Source: Dehalococcoidia bacterium (GTDB lineage: Bacteria; Chloroflexota; Dehalococcoidia; Dehalococcoidales; BS750m-G39). From it: a stretch of DNA of 43,040 nucleotides. Under the pieces are notes generated by a model. It saw only the letters and a program-made list of their open reading frames with translations. It did no database searches and was not told the origin of the DNA. The DNA is taken from NCBI GenBank assembly GCA_011176635.1, contig DUEC01000001.1:1-43040 (forward strand). The letters run 5' to 3'. Of the stretch, positions 1-9,168 are shown in pieces. A program made the position numbers and the translations under genes. Every line of letters starts with the position of its first letter. The stretch's first letter is position 1.

Positions 1-164
1 CCGCGGCAGTAGCTATGGCGATGAGCCTGGTTGTTATCCTGGGGCTCCGCTTCTCCCAGAAGCGCAAGACCTTCTCTGTCATCAGCTGGTACGGCTTGGT
101 TTTAATCGGGCTCTATATTCTGGGCGCTTATGCCCTGTTCACCTCGGGCTTAGGCCTCGGCTAG
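1..164 (+). CDS. C-terminal fragment of a polytopic membrane protein (5' truncated; possibly cation exchanger-like)
   Basis: Open frame from base 3 to TAG 162-164: AAVAMAMSLVVILGLRFSQKRKTFSVISWYGLVLIGLYILGAYALFTSGLGLG; hydrophobic; family assignment weak. Confidence 0.45.
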   Translation, partial: AAVAMAMSLVVILGLRFSQKRKTFSVISWYGLVLIGLYILGAYALFTSGLGLG

Positions 165-191
165 AGCCTGAATTTTAAGGCGCTTTTTGCT

Positions 192-221
192 TTGACGGGC
201 TCTAGGCAGTTCGGCTATAAT
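192..221 (+). promoter_or_regulatory. Putative sigma-70 promoter for permease gene (TTGACG-N18-TATAAT)
   Basis: ttgacg at 192-197, tataat at 216-221, 18-nt spacer, upstream of ATG 259. Confidence 0.5.
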
Positions 222-258
222 AATTTAGCTTTCCTTGTTTTCGGTTAGGCTTAAGTAG

Positions 259-1617
259 ATGCTGATAAGCCAAATCCTTGCCGTCGCTATTTTTGTTATC
301 ATGTTTGTTGCCATCATTGTTGGCAAGGTGCACCGTTATATTCCTGCCCTGATTGGCGCCGGCCTTACCCTGACCATCGTCTTTCTGGCGACCATGAACA
401 GCCCGGAATCTATTACTAACGTTCTTAACCTGGGACAGCTGGGACAGCTTAATTTCTGGGTGCCGGGGCAGGAGCACATAGAGTCCTACGGCATAAACTG
501 GCAGACCATCGTCTTTATTGGCGGCATGATGACCATGGTGGAGGGACTGGGCGAGGTGGGCTTCTTCCGCTGGATATGTCTGCTCCTGGCCAAGATGGTC
601 AATTACAAAATCGTTCCCATTCTGATTGTCTTCATGCTGCTCTCAGGCTTCCTCTCCATGTTCATTGATAGCATCACCGTGCTTTTGTTCCTGGCTATGG
701 TTACCATTGAGCTGGCCCGCCTGCTTAAGTTCGACCCGGTGCCGGTGATAATCGCCGAGATTTTCGCCGCCAATACCGGAGGGGCGGCTACCATGTCCGG
801 TGACCCGCCCAACATAATTATCGGCACCGCCCTGGGCTACACCTTCACCGATTTCGCCGCCAACACCGGTGTAATCGCCTGGATAGGGATGCTTTTTACC
901 CTGGGCTTCTTCTACTTCGTCTTCCGCAAGAAGCTTACCTCATCTCAAGCCGGCGCGGGTACTCCTACCGCTCACTACCCCGAGCCCAGTGAAGCCATTA
1001 TCGACCGCCGCCACTTCCTGCTGAATGCGGCTATCTTCGTGGCGGTAGTAGCCTTGATAGTGACCCATGCCGAAACCGGCCTATCCATGGCCTTAATCGG
1101 TGTTATTGCCGCCCTTCTCGTTCTGCTGGCGGCCGGTAAGGGGGCGCTACATATCATTAAGAGGATAGACTGGCGCACCCTGCTCTTCTTTATCGGACTG
1201 TTTATTTGCGTCGGTGGGCTGGAGGAGACCGGGGTGTTGACCATGCTGGCCCAGTCTATCAGAGATATATCCGGCGGCAACCTGGTCCTGGTGATACCGC
1301 TTATCCTCTGGGTATCTGCCTTTGCCTCAGCCATTGTCGATAATATTCCCTTTGCCGCCACCATGGTCCCGGTAATTGTCAATCTTTCCCGGACGGCGGG
1401 GATAAGTCTACCGACAATGGCCTGGACTTTAGCCTTGGGGACGGATATTGGCGGCAATGCTACCCCCATTGGCGCCTCAGCCAATGTTGTCGGCACAGCC
1501 ATCGCCGAGAGGGAGGGCTATCCTATCAGCTGGGGGAAGTTCTGTAAATATGCTATCCCGGCTATGATTATGGTGGTCTCCCTGTGCTGGCTGTACCTGA
1601 TAGTAAGATACGCTTAA
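259..1617 (+). CDS. SLC13/ArsB/NhaD-type anion or Na+:H+ permease (citrate transporter-like)
   Basis: 452 aa, multi-TM; GGAATMSGDPPNIIIG and GGNATPIGASANVVG repeats typical of the ion transporter superfamily. Confidence 0.85.
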   Translation: MLISQILAVAIFVIMFVAIIVGKVHRYIPALIGAGLTLTIVFLATMNSPESITNVLNLGQLGQLNFWVPGQEHIESYGINWQTIVFIGGMMTMVEGLGEVGFFRWICLLLAKMVNYKIVPILIVFMLLSGFLSMFIDSITVLLFLAMVTIELARLLKFDPVPVIIAEIFAANTGGAATMSGDPPNIIIGTALGYTFTDFAANTGVIAWIGMLFTLGFFYFVFRKKLTSSQAGAGTPTAHYPEPSEAIIDRRHFLLNAAIFVAVVALIVTHAETGLSMALIGVIAALLVLLAAGKGALHIIKRIDWRTLLFFIGLFICVGGLEETGVLTMLAQSIRDISGGNLVLVIPLILWVSAFASAIVDNIPFAATMVPVIVNLSRTAGISLPTMAWTLALGTDIGGNATPIGASANVVGTAIAEREGYPISWGKFCKYAIPAMIMVVSLCWLYLIVRYA

Positions 1618-1632
1618 AAGGGGAGGAAGAAA

Positions 1633-2502
1633 ATGTGGAAGAAAATTCTGGTCCCGCTGGACGGCTCCGACCTGGCCGAGCTGGCTCTACCCTATGCCGA
1701 GGAGTTGGCCACTGCTTTCAAGTCCGAGCTTATCCTGCTCTATGTCGGCGAGTCCTCCGAGGAGCAATACCTCAATATGCATCGGCTCTACCTGGAGAAA
1801 ATGGCCGTGCAGACGAAGAAGGCGGTCGAGAGGGTCAGCCCGGTGGTCATATCGGGCAAGCCCTCCGAGGCAATTGTCAAATACACCGAGAAAAACGACA
1901 TCAGGCTCATCGTTATGGCCTCTCACGGCCATTCGAGCATAATACCCTGGGCTAAGGGGGGCATCGCCAGCAAGGTGATTGAGGGTGTCGGCGTGCCGCT
2001 GTTGCTCATCAAGGAGACTAAAAGGCGTAAGACCAAGGAAAAGCACCTGATAAGCCGTATCCTCCTGCCCCTGGACGGCTCCGAGGCCGGCGAAGCCGCC
2101 ATAACCAGGGTCAAGGAGCTTAAATCCCGACTGGAAGCCGAGGTCATTCTGCTGGAGGTGGTGTCGGAAGGCAGGCATCTCCACACCGTTGGCGGCCTGG
2201 ACTACATTCTCTACCCCGAAACAGAACTGGAAACTTTCAAGGCGGAAGCCAGGACATACCTGGAAAAGGTCTATAAGCGGCTGTATAGGGGCAAGGGCGA
2301 GCTCAGTGTTGAAATCAAGACGGGCGAGGTCGCCAAGGAGATACTCAACTTCGCCAAGCAGAAGAGTGTCAGCCTGATTGCCATATCCAGCCACGGGCAC
2401 TCGGGCATGACCAAGTGGGTCTTCGGCAGTACCGCCCAAAAAATTATATCTGACAGCCCGATTCCGGTGCTGGTGGTAAGAGCGCCGGCGGGGGCTGCCT
2501 AG
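1633..2502 (+). CDS. Tandem universal stress protein (two UspA domains)
   Basis: 289 aa; KILVPLDGSDLAELALPYA, RLIVMASHGHSSI and a second copy RILLPLDGSEAGEAA...LIAISSHGHSGMTKWVFGSTAQKI. Confidence 0.92.
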   Translation: MWKKILVPLDGSDLAELALPYAEELATAFKSELILLYVGESSEEQYLNMHRLYLEKMAVQTKKAVERVSPVVISGKPSEAIVKYTEKNDIRLIVMASHGHSSIIPWAKGGIASKVIEGVGVPLLLIKETKRRKTKEKHLISRILLPLDGSEAGEAAITRVKELKSRLEAEVILLEVVSEGRHLHTVGGLDYILYPETELETFKAEARTYLEKVYKRLYRGKGELSVEIKTGEVAKEILNFAKQKSVSLIAISSHGHSGMTKWVFGSTAQKIISDSPIPVLVVRAPAGAA

Positions 2503-2551
2503 CCGATTTGCATCAGCTCTCGGTTATGGGTTATTATAAAGAGTCGTACCC

Positions 2552-2624
2552 GCCCCTGTAGCTCAGTTGGATAGAGCACCAGCCCCCGGAGCTGGGTGCG
2601 AGCGTTCGAGTCGCTCCAGGGGCA
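2552..2624 (+). tRNA. tRNA-Arg (anticodon CCG), no encoded CCA, C33
   Basis: Full cloverleaf: GCCCCTG/CAGGGGC acceptor, GCTC/GAGC D stem, CCAGC-CCCCGGA-GCTGG anticodon arm, GAGCG-TTCGAGT-CGCTC T arm, A20, A73. Confidence 0.9.
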
Positions 2625-2654
2625 CTTTCTGTATTAACAGGGAGACGATTTAAG

Positions 2655-3224
2655 TTGATAAGTAAGAGCCGACTCATTGAGATTAGGTGGCACGGCCGCG
2701 GCGGGCAGGGCGCCGTTACCTCCGCCGAGCTGGTGGCACAGGCAGCAATCAGCGAGGGCAAGTACGCCCAGGCCTTCCCCAGCTTCGGCCCGGAGAGGAG
2801 AGGGGCACCGGTGCTGGCTTTCGTCAGAATAGACAGCCAGCAGCCTATCAAGATAAGGGCTGAGATAGCCCAACCTGATATAGTGGTGGTGCTCGACCCC
2901 GGCCTGCTCAGCATCGTCAATGTCGCCTCGGGCTTAAAGGAAAACGGTATTGTGATAATGAACACCAAGAAGTCGTTCCAGGATGTCGGCGCTACTCTCA
3001 AGGCTAAATGCCGGCTGGCCAAGGTAGATGCCACCACCATCGCCAGGGAGGTCTTAGGCGTGCCGATTACCAATACCACCATGGTGGGAGCCCTGATTAA
3101 AGCCAGCGGCGTGGTGGAACTGGAATCGCTTGTTGAGCCACTGCAGAACCGCTTTGGCCGCCTGGCGGAAAGAAACATCAACGCCATGAAAAAAGCCTAT
3201 GAAGATACCGAGGTAAAGGAGTAG
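2655..3224 (+). CDS. porG: 2-oxoacid:ferredoxin oxidoreductase, gamma subunit
   Basis: RWHGRGGQGAVTSAELVAQAA motif; TTG start; followed by delta/alpha/beta genes. Confidence 0.92.
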   Translation: MISKSRLIEIRWHGRGGQGAVTSAELVAQAAISEGKYAQAFPSFGPERRGAPVLAFVRIDSQQPIKIRAEIAQPDIVVVLDPGLLSIVNVASGLKENGIVIMNTKKSFQDVGATLKAKCRLAKVDATTIAREVLGVPITNTTMVGALIKASGVVELESLVEPLQNRFGRLAERNINAMKKAYEDTEVKE

Positions 3225-3228
3225 GGCA

Positions 3229-3522
3229 GTGACCAAGCCGGAGAGCGAGTTCACCTGGAAAGACCTGGAAATCGGCGGCATTGTTGCCGAGCCGGGGAAC
3301 GCCAGCCAGTACCAGACCGGCGACTGGAGGTCGCAGAGACCAATCCTGGATACCGATAAGTGTATAAAGTGTGGCCTTTGCTACATTTTCTGCCCTGAGG
3401 GATGCATTGAGCAGAATGCCGAAGGCTATTTTGAAGCCAATCTATTCTATTGCAAGGGGTGCGGCATCTGCGCCCGTGAGTGTTGGGTCAAGGCTATTAC
3501 CATGATACCGGAGGAAGAGTGA
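3229..3522 (+). CDS. porD: 2-oxoacid:ferredoxin oxidoreductase, delta subunit (2x[4Fe-4S] ferredoxin)
   Basis: CIKCGLCYIFCPEGC...CKGCGICARECWVKAI; GTG start. Confidence 0.92.
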   Translation: MTKPESEFTWKDLEIGGIVAEPGNASQYQTGDWRSQRPILDTDKCIKCGLCYIFCPEGCIEQNAEGYFEANLFYCKGCGICARECWVKAITMIPEEE

Positions 3523-4697
3523 TGGCCAAAAGGGTAGGTATCGAGGTCTCGCTGGCAATCGCCGAAGCCGCCAAGCTGGCTAATACCGACGTGGTGGCGG
3601 CCTATCCCATTACTCCCCAGACCCATATCGTGGAGCACCTGGCCAAGCTGGTAGCCGACGGCGAGCTGGATGCCGCCTATATCCCCGTTGAGTCTGAGCA
3701 CTCGGCGATGAGCGCCTGCCTGGGGGCATCGGCCACCGGGGCCAGGACCTTCACCGCCACCGCCGGTCAGGGGCTGGAGCTGATGCACGAGGTGCTCTAT
3801 GTCGCCTCTTCAATGCAGTTGCCCATAGTTATGGCGGTGGCTAACCGGGCATTGTCATCACCATTGAGCGTCTGGGGCGACCACTCCGACGTTATGGCCG
3901 TCCGTGACACCGGCTGGATTCAGATATTCGTCGAGAACGGGCAGGAGGCGGTGGATAACGTCCTCTGCGCCTTCCGCATCGGCGAAGACCCCAAGGTCCT
4001 GCTGCCGGTGATGGTCCACCTCGACGGTTTTTATCTATCGCACGTAATTGAACCAGTGCTCTTCCCGGAGCAGAGCCTGGTGGATAAATTCATCCCTCCC
4101 TATAAGTACCCCATGCCGCTGCACCCGGATAAACCGGTAACGATGGGGGCTTTCGGCCCGCCGATTATCTATACCGAGACCAAGAAAGCCCAGGAAGTAA
4201 ATTTAAGGGCCTCTAAAGAGGTCATCCTGCAGTGCTGGGCCGAATTCGGCAAGACCTTTAAGCGCCATTACTCTCCCATAGAAAGCTACCGCACCGAAGG
4301 TGCCAAGGTCTTGCTTTTGACCATGGGCAGTTTCAGCGAGACGGCGATGACGGCTATAGACAGGATGAGGGAGAAGGGCAAAGAGGTGGGGCTGGTCAGG
4401 ATTCGCCTCTGGCGGCCGTTTCCTTTCGAGGAGTTTCGCCAGGCAGTCAGTAATGCCGAGACTATCGTCGTCGTAGACAGGGCGCTCTCCTTCGGCGGCC
4501 CGGTGGGTCCGGTCTGCTCAGAGGTCAGGTCGGCCCTCTATGACGAGAAGCAGAAACCCAAGGTAGTCAGCTTCGTTGCCGGACTGGGAGGCAGGGATAT
4601 TACCCCCGCTGGATTTGAAGAGATAGTCAACCGGGGTATAGAAATCTCGCAGAAGGGCAGCGAGAACGAATTTGAAATATTCGGGGTGAGAGGCTAA
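3522..4697 (+). CDS. porA: 2-oxoacid:ferredoxin oxidoreductase, alpha subunit
   Basis: YPITPQTHIVEHLAKL, VESEHSAMSACLGASATGARTFTATAGQGLELMHE; ATG 3522 overlaps the porD stop (track ORF starts upstream at 3480). Confidence 0.93.
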   Translation: MAKRVGIEVSLAIAEAAKLANTDVVAAYPITPQTHIVEHLAKLVADGELDAAYIPVESEHSAMSACLGASATGARTFTATAGQGLELMHEVLYVASSMQLPIVMAVANRALSSPLSVWGDHSDVMAVRDTGWIQIFVENGQEAVDNVLCAFRIGEDPKVLLPVMVHLDGFYLSHVIEPVLFPEQSLVDKFIPPYKYPMPLHPDKPVTMGAFGPPIIYTETKKAQEVNLRASKEVILQCWAEFGKTFKRHYSPIESYRTEGAKVLLLTMGSFSETAMTAIDRMREKGKEVGLVRIRLWRPFPFEEFRQAVSNAETIVVVDRALSFGGPVGPVCSEVRSALYDEKQKPKVVSFVAGLGGRDITPAGFEEIVNRGIEISQKGSENEFEIFGVRG

Positions 4698-5629
4698 TGG
4701 AAAAGTATGCCGTCTACGTCCCTAAACTGGTAACCAAAAAGGAAAACTTTGCCCCCGGCCACCGGGCCTGCATCGGCTGCGGCGAGGCGCTGGCGGTAAG
4801 ACTAGCCTGCAAGGCGCTGGGGCAGAACGTCATCGTGGCTAATGCCACCGGCTGTATGGAGATAGTCTCTTCACAGCTTCCCTTTACCTCGTGGCGCGTT
4901 CCTTGGATTCACACCCTGTTTGAGAATACCGCCGCGGTGGCTTCGGGCGTAGAATCGGCGCTCAAGATGCTGATGAAGAAGGGCAGGATAGCCCAGCAGG
5001 ATATTGCGGTGGTAGCCATGGCTGGAGACGGCGGCACCAGCGATATCGGTCTCCAGGCGCTGTCCGGAGCCATGGAGAGGGGGCACAACTTCCTCTACCT
5101 CTGCTTTGACAATGAAGCCTACATGAACACCGGCATTCAGAGGTCTTCGGCTACCCCCTTCGGCGCTTCTACCACCACTTCACCGGCGGGCAAAATGAGC
5201 ATGGGGCAGTTTACCTGGAAGAAGAACATGCCGGCCATCGCCGCCGCCCATAATATCCCTTACGTGGCTACCGCCTGCCCCAGCTATCCCTTCGACCTGC
5301 TGGCTAAGGTGGAAAAGGGGGCCAAGACCCCGGGTCCCGCTTACGTCCACATCCTTTCGGTCTGTCCCACTGGCTGGAGATGCGCCACCGATTTAAGCAT
5401 CAAGATAGGGCGCCTGGCGGTAGAGACCGGCATATTCCCGCTCTACGAAATAGAAAACGGCAGGTACAAGCTAAGCCTCGACCCCCCAAAGCTCAGGCCG
5501 GTTACCGACTACATGAAGCTGCAGGGGAGGTTCCGCCACCTTTCCGAGGACTTAATAGCCAAGATTCAAAAGCGAGTGAGCGCCGAATACGCCGAAATTA
5601 AGGAGAAGGCGGTTGCCGACAAAGAGTAA
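4697..5629 (+). CDS. porB: 2-oxoacid:ferredoxin oxidoreductase, beta subunit (TPP-binding)
   Basis: PGHRACIGCGEALAVRLACKAL; GDGGTSDIGLQALSGAMERGHNFLYLCFDNEAYMNTG. Confidence 0.93.
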   Translation: MEKYAVYVPKLVTKKENFAPGHRACIGCGEALAVRLACKALGQNVIVANATGCMEIVSSQLPFTSWRVPWIHTLFENTAAVASGVESALKMLMKKGRIAQQDIAVVAMAGDGGTSDIGLQALSGAMERGHNFLYLCFDNEAYMNTGIQRSSATPFGASTTTSPAGKMSMGQFTWKKNMPAIAAAHNIPYVATACPSYPFDLLAKVEKGAKTPGPAYVHILSVCPTGWRCATDLSIKIGRLAVETGIFPLYEIENGRYKLSLDPPKLRPVTDYMKLQGRFRHLSEDLIAKIQKRVSAEYAEIKEKAVADKE

Positions 5630-6083
5630 GCCAGCCAAGCCGAAGGTAAAAGCGATACTGGACAGCTACCAGGGCGACCCGTCTATGCTGGTGTCCATCC
5701 TGCAGGATGTCCAGGCGGAGTACAACTACCTGCCCAAGGAAACCCTGACGCAGGTCAGCCAGGACTTAGATATACCGCTGACCCGTGTTTATAGCGTGGC
5801 CACCTTTTTCAAGGCTTTCAGCCTGAAACCGAGGGGGCGGCATATAATCAATGTCTGCCTGGGTACCGCCTGCCATGTCAGGGGAGCGGTTAGAATCCGC
5901 GACGAGATAGAGCGAGAGCTTGACATAAAACCAGGAGAGACAACCGAAGACTTTAAATTCACCCTGGAGACGGTCAACTGCGTCGGCGCCTGTGCCTTGG
6001 GGCCCATAGTCATCATTGACAGTAAGTATTCGGGGCAGATGAAGCCCGATAAAGTGAAAACCTTGCTGGAGAGTTACGACTAA
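5613..6083 (+). CDS. NADH dehydrogenase subunit E-like [2Fe-2S] protein (NuoE/HoxE/HndA-like)
   Basis: LVSILQDVQAEYNYLPKETL; INVCLGTACHVRGA; ETVNCVGACALGP; TTG start overlapping porB. Confidence 0.9.
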   Translation: MPTKSKPAKPKVKAILDSYQGDPSMLVSILQDVQAEYNYLPKETLTQVSQDLDIPLTRVYSVATFFKAFSLKPRGRHIINVCLGTACHVRGAVRIRDEIERELDIKPGETTEDFKFTLETVNCVGACALGPIVIIDSKYSGQMKPDKVKTLLESYD

Positions 6084-7952
6084 ATGGCCAAGACAAAGAC
6101 TAAGCGGCTGAGCTCGCCGCAGGAGCTAGAGGCTCTAAGAGAATTAATAGTCAAGGGCAGAGACCCTAACCAGAGCTGCATCGTTATCTGCGGCGGCACC
6201 GGCTGCCTGGCTCTGGGAGCCCAGGAGGTTATTAACGCCTTCAAGCAGGAGATAGAGAAGGGTAGCTTGAAGAACAAGCTGGCTCTGAGGGTAACCGGCT
6301 GCCCTGGTTTCTGCGAGAGAGGCCCGCTGGTGGTAATCAAGCCGAAAAACATCCTCTACCAGCAGGTGAAGAGCGAGGATATTTCTGAGATAGTCTCGGC
6401 GACAGTCAAAGGCAATATTGTTGATAGACTACTCTACACCGACCCCGATACCGGGCAGAAAATAACCTATGAGCATGAGGTGCCCTTCTATAAAAAGCAA
6501 AAGCGCCTCCTCCTTGGCGACAACAGCAACATTGACCCCACCATAATTGAGGACTATCTGGCTCTGGGGGGCTATGCCACACTAAGTAAGGTCCTTTTCA
6601 AAATGTCCCCGGATAAGGTAATTGATGAGGTCAAGAAAGCGGGCTTGCGGGGGCGGGGCGGCGGTGGCTTCCCCACTGGCGTCAAGTGGGAGAGTTGCCG
6701 TCAGGCACAGGGAGACACCAGGTATGTCATCTGCAACTGCGATGAGGGAGACCCCGGCGCCTTCATGGACCGGAGCCTGATGGAGGGCAACCCCCACAGC
6801 GTCCTGGAGGGAATGCTCATCGGCGCCTATGCTATCGGCAGCCACCAGGGCTATATCTATGTCCGCAACGAATACCCGCTGGCGGTAAGAAATGCCGGGA
6901 TAGCCATCAAGCAAGCTGGAGAACTGGGGCTCCTGGGCAAGAATATACTGGGCTCTGGTTTTGACTTCAGCGTCAAGATAAGCCGGGGAGGCGGGGCTTT
7001 CGTCTGCGGCGAATCGACGGCGCTGATGGCCTCGCTGGAAGGCAAGGTGGGCGAGCCCCGGGCCAAGTATGTCCACACCGTGGAGAAGGGCCTGTGGGAA
7101 CAGCCGACCAACCTGAATAACGTTGAGACCTGGGCGAACGTCCCCCTGATAATCAAAAACGGCGCCGACTGGTACGCCAAGGTAGGCACCGAAGGCAGCA
7201 AGGGGACCAAGATTTTCTCGCTGGTGGGCAAGATAAACAATACCGGCCTGGTGGAAGTCCCCATGGGCATCACCTTAAGGGAGATTATCTACGATGTCGG
7301 CGGCGGCATCCCCGATAATAAAAAATTCAAGGCGGTGCAGACCGGCGGTCCCTCCGGCGGCTGCATCCCGGAGAGTTCGCTTGACCTGCCGGTGGACTTT
7401 GACCAGCTGACCGACGTTGGCTCGATGATGGGTTCCGGCGGCATGATTGTCATGGACGAGAACAGCTGCATGGTGGACATAGCCAAGTACTTCATCAACT
7501 TCCTTGAGGGCGAGTCCTGCGGCAAGTGCGTCCCCTGCCGCGAGGGCTTAAAGAGGATGAGCCAGATACTGACCGACATCACCGAGGGGAGGGGGAAAGA
7601 GGGAGATATTGAACTGCTGGAACGCCTGTCGGCAACCCTCGCCGATAGCTCCCTCTGCGCTCTGGGCAGCACCGCCCCCAATCCGGTATTGACCACCATA
7701 CGTTATTTCAGGGATGAGTATGAAGCCCACATTAAAGATAAGCGATGTCCCGCCGGCGTCTGCCGGGAGCTGGTTACCTATCTCATTGACGAGGAAAATT
7801 GCCCCGGCTGCGGGCTTTGCGTTAAGGCCTGCCCGGTGGAGGCGATAACCGATATGGGCAAGAAGAAGCCGGTGGTATTGGACCAGGAGAAGTGCATAAA
7901 GTGCGGCGCCTGCTACGATGTCTGCAAGCTCGGGGCGATAATAAGGAAGTAA
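6084..7952 (+). CDS. NADH dehydrogenase subunit F-like flavoprotein with N-terminal [2Fe-2S] and C-terminal 2x[4Fe-4S] domains (NuoF/HndC-like)
   Basis: [17 protein letters not shown] (NADH/FMN), [17 protein letters not shown]-terminal [16 protein letters not shown]...[16 protein letters not shown]. Confidence 0.93.
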   Translation: MAKTKTKRLSSPQELEALRELIVKGRDPNQSCIVICGGTGCLALGAQEVINAFKQEIEKGSLKNKLALRVTGCPGFCERGPLVVIKPKNILYQQVKSEDISEIVSATVKGNIVDRLLYTDPDTGQKITYEHEVPFYKKQKRLLLGDNSNIDPTIIEDYLALGGYATLSKVLFKMSPDKVIDEVKKAGLRGRGGGGFPTGVKWESCRQAQGDTRYVICNCDEGDPGAFMDRSLMEGNPHSVLEGMLIGAYAIGSHQGYIYVRNEYPLAVRNAGIAIKQAGELGLLGKNILGSGFDFSVKISRGGGAFVCGESTALMASLEGKVGEPRAKYVHTVEKGLWEQPTNLNNVETWANVPLIIKNGADWYAKVGTEGSKGTKIFSLVGKINNTGLVEVPMGITLREIIYDVGGGIPDNKKFKAVQTGGPSGGCIPESSLDLPVDFDQLTDVGSMMGSGGMIVMDENSCMVDIAKYFINFLEGESCGKCVPCREGLKRMSQILTDITEGRGKEGDIELLERLSATLADSSLCALGSTAPNPVLTTIRYFRDEYEAHIKDKRCPAGVCRELVTYLIDEENCPGCGLCVKACPVEAITDMGKKKPVVLDQEKCIKCGACYDVCKLGAIIRK

Positions 7953-7964
7953 AAGCGGAGAGAA

Positions 7965-8684
7965 ATGGTTACACTGAAAATTGATGGCCGAGAGGTGCAA
8001 GCCGAAGAGGGGAAGACCATACTGGAGGTGGCCAGAGAGAATAACATCTACATACCCAGTCTCTGCTACCATGAGGAGGTAACCCCCTACGGCGCCTGCC
8101 GCCTCTGCCTGGTTGAGGTTACCGGCAACGGACGGGAAAGGCTGGTAGTCTCCTGCCTCTATGAGGTAGCGGATGGACTCAAGGTAAAGACCAACTCGGA
8201 GAGAATCGCCGCTAACCGCCAGATGATAATGGAGCTGCTCTTAGCTAGGTGCCCCAACAACCAGGCAATACAGGAGCTGGCCCGGCAGCTGGGCGTTGAA
8301 AAAACGAGCTTCAAACTGGACGATAACCAGTGCATGCTCTGCGCCTTATGCGTTCGGGTATGCCAGGAGGTTGTCGGCGTCTCTGCCATCAGCCTGGTCA
8401 ACAGGGGAGTCGACCGGGCGCTGGCTACCCCCTTCTACGAGCCTTCCGACGTCTGCATCGGCTGTGGTTCCTGCGCCTATGTCTGTCCGGTAGATGCCAT
8501 AAGGTTTGAGGATATCGGCGACACCAGGTATATCTACTGGCCCAACAATAAGATGGAGTTCAAGCTGAAGAAGTGTAAGACCTGCGGTAACTACTGGGCT
8601 CCAGAGAAAGAGCTAGAGTATATAAGAAAACAGGCAAACCTGCCCGCCGACGCCTTTGACAACTGCCCCGACTGCCGGGAATAA
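7965..8684 (+). CDS. NuoG N-terminal/HoxU-like iron-sulfur subunit (diaphorase small subunit) with C-terminal CxxC pairs
   Basis: ENNIYIPSLCYHEEVTPYGACRLCLVEV [2Fe-2S]; CMLCALCVRVC; CIGCGSCAYVCPVDAI; C-term CKTCGNYW...CPDC. Confidence 0.9.
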   Translation: MVTLKIDGREVQAEEGKTILEVARENNIYIPSLCYHEEVTPYGACRLCLVEVTGNGRERLVVSCLYEVADGLKVKTNSERIAANRQMIMELLLARCPNNQAIQELARQLGVEKTSFKLDDNQCMLCALCVRVCQEVVGVSAISLVNRGVDRALATPFYEPSDVCIGCGSCAYVCPVDAIRFEDIGDTRYIYWPNNKMEFKLKKCKTCGNYWAPEKELEYIRKQANLPADAFDNCPDCRE

Positions 8685-8740
8685 CCCGCTCTCCATCCTC
8701 GCATTGACCCCTAATCCCAGCCTTGCTATACTCTGTGATG

Positions 8741-8816
8741 CGGGGTGTAGCGCAGGGGGTAGCGCGCATGGTTTGGGACCATGAGGTCGGCGGTTCAAAT
8801 CCGCCCACCCCGACCA
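8741..8816 (+). tRNA. tRNA-Pro (anticodon TGG), CCA encoded
   Basis: CGGGGTG/CACCCCG acceptor, CATGG-TTTGGGA-CCATG anticodon arm, GGCGG-TTCAAAT-CCGCC T arm, ACCA 3' end. Confidence 0.95.
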
Positions 8817-8820
8817 TTAT

Positions 8821-9018
8821 TTAGTCAGCCAGTGTTACAATGGGAGCACCAGGGGTATTTTTCTTTACCGATTTAATGCCTTTTTTCGCGTTAGGCTTAG
8901 TGGTATAGCCCTGACCCGAATCGGCTATTATTCTCCCATTCCTGTGACGAAGCCGCCAGTAAAATTTCTTATCCTTCTTGCTTTTGTATAATACAAATTT
9001 TGCCTTAGATTCCGCCAT
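8821..9018 (-). CDS. DUF1508/YegP-family small protein
   Basis: MAESKAKFVLYKSKKDKKFYWRLRHRNGRIIADSGQGYTTKPNAKKGIKSVKKNTPGAPIVTLAD; ATG 9018 with GGAGGA SD; track ORF is over-extended upstream. Confidence 0.8.
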   Translation of the reverse strand: MAESKAKFVLYKSKKDKKFYWRLRHRNGRIIADSGQGYTTKPNAKKGIKSVKKNTPGAPIVTLAD

Positions 9019-9168
9019 GATGTTTCCTCCTTTTAACCCTGTTTTATATATCGGGAATTTGAGTCTAGCCCCCGTTTGTTTCATTGTCAATATCTTTGAT
9101 TTGACAGCCTGCACCTTTTCTGCTAATGAATACTGGTGTGGGCAATGCAACTGATGAGGTAAAAAACT

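Noticed and set aside
975-1502. 175-aa minus-strand ORF antisense to the SLC13-type permease
   Set aside because: Antisense shadow of a conserved transporter frame.
1687-2439. 250-aa minus-strand ORF antisense to the UspA gene
   Set aside because: Lies wholly within a well-supported tandem UspA CDS; translation has no recognisable domain; GC-rich antisense shadow ORF.
2534-3187. 217-aa minus-strand ORF across tRNA-Arg and porG
   Set aside because: Overlaps a tRNA and a confident CDS; no domain-like sequence.
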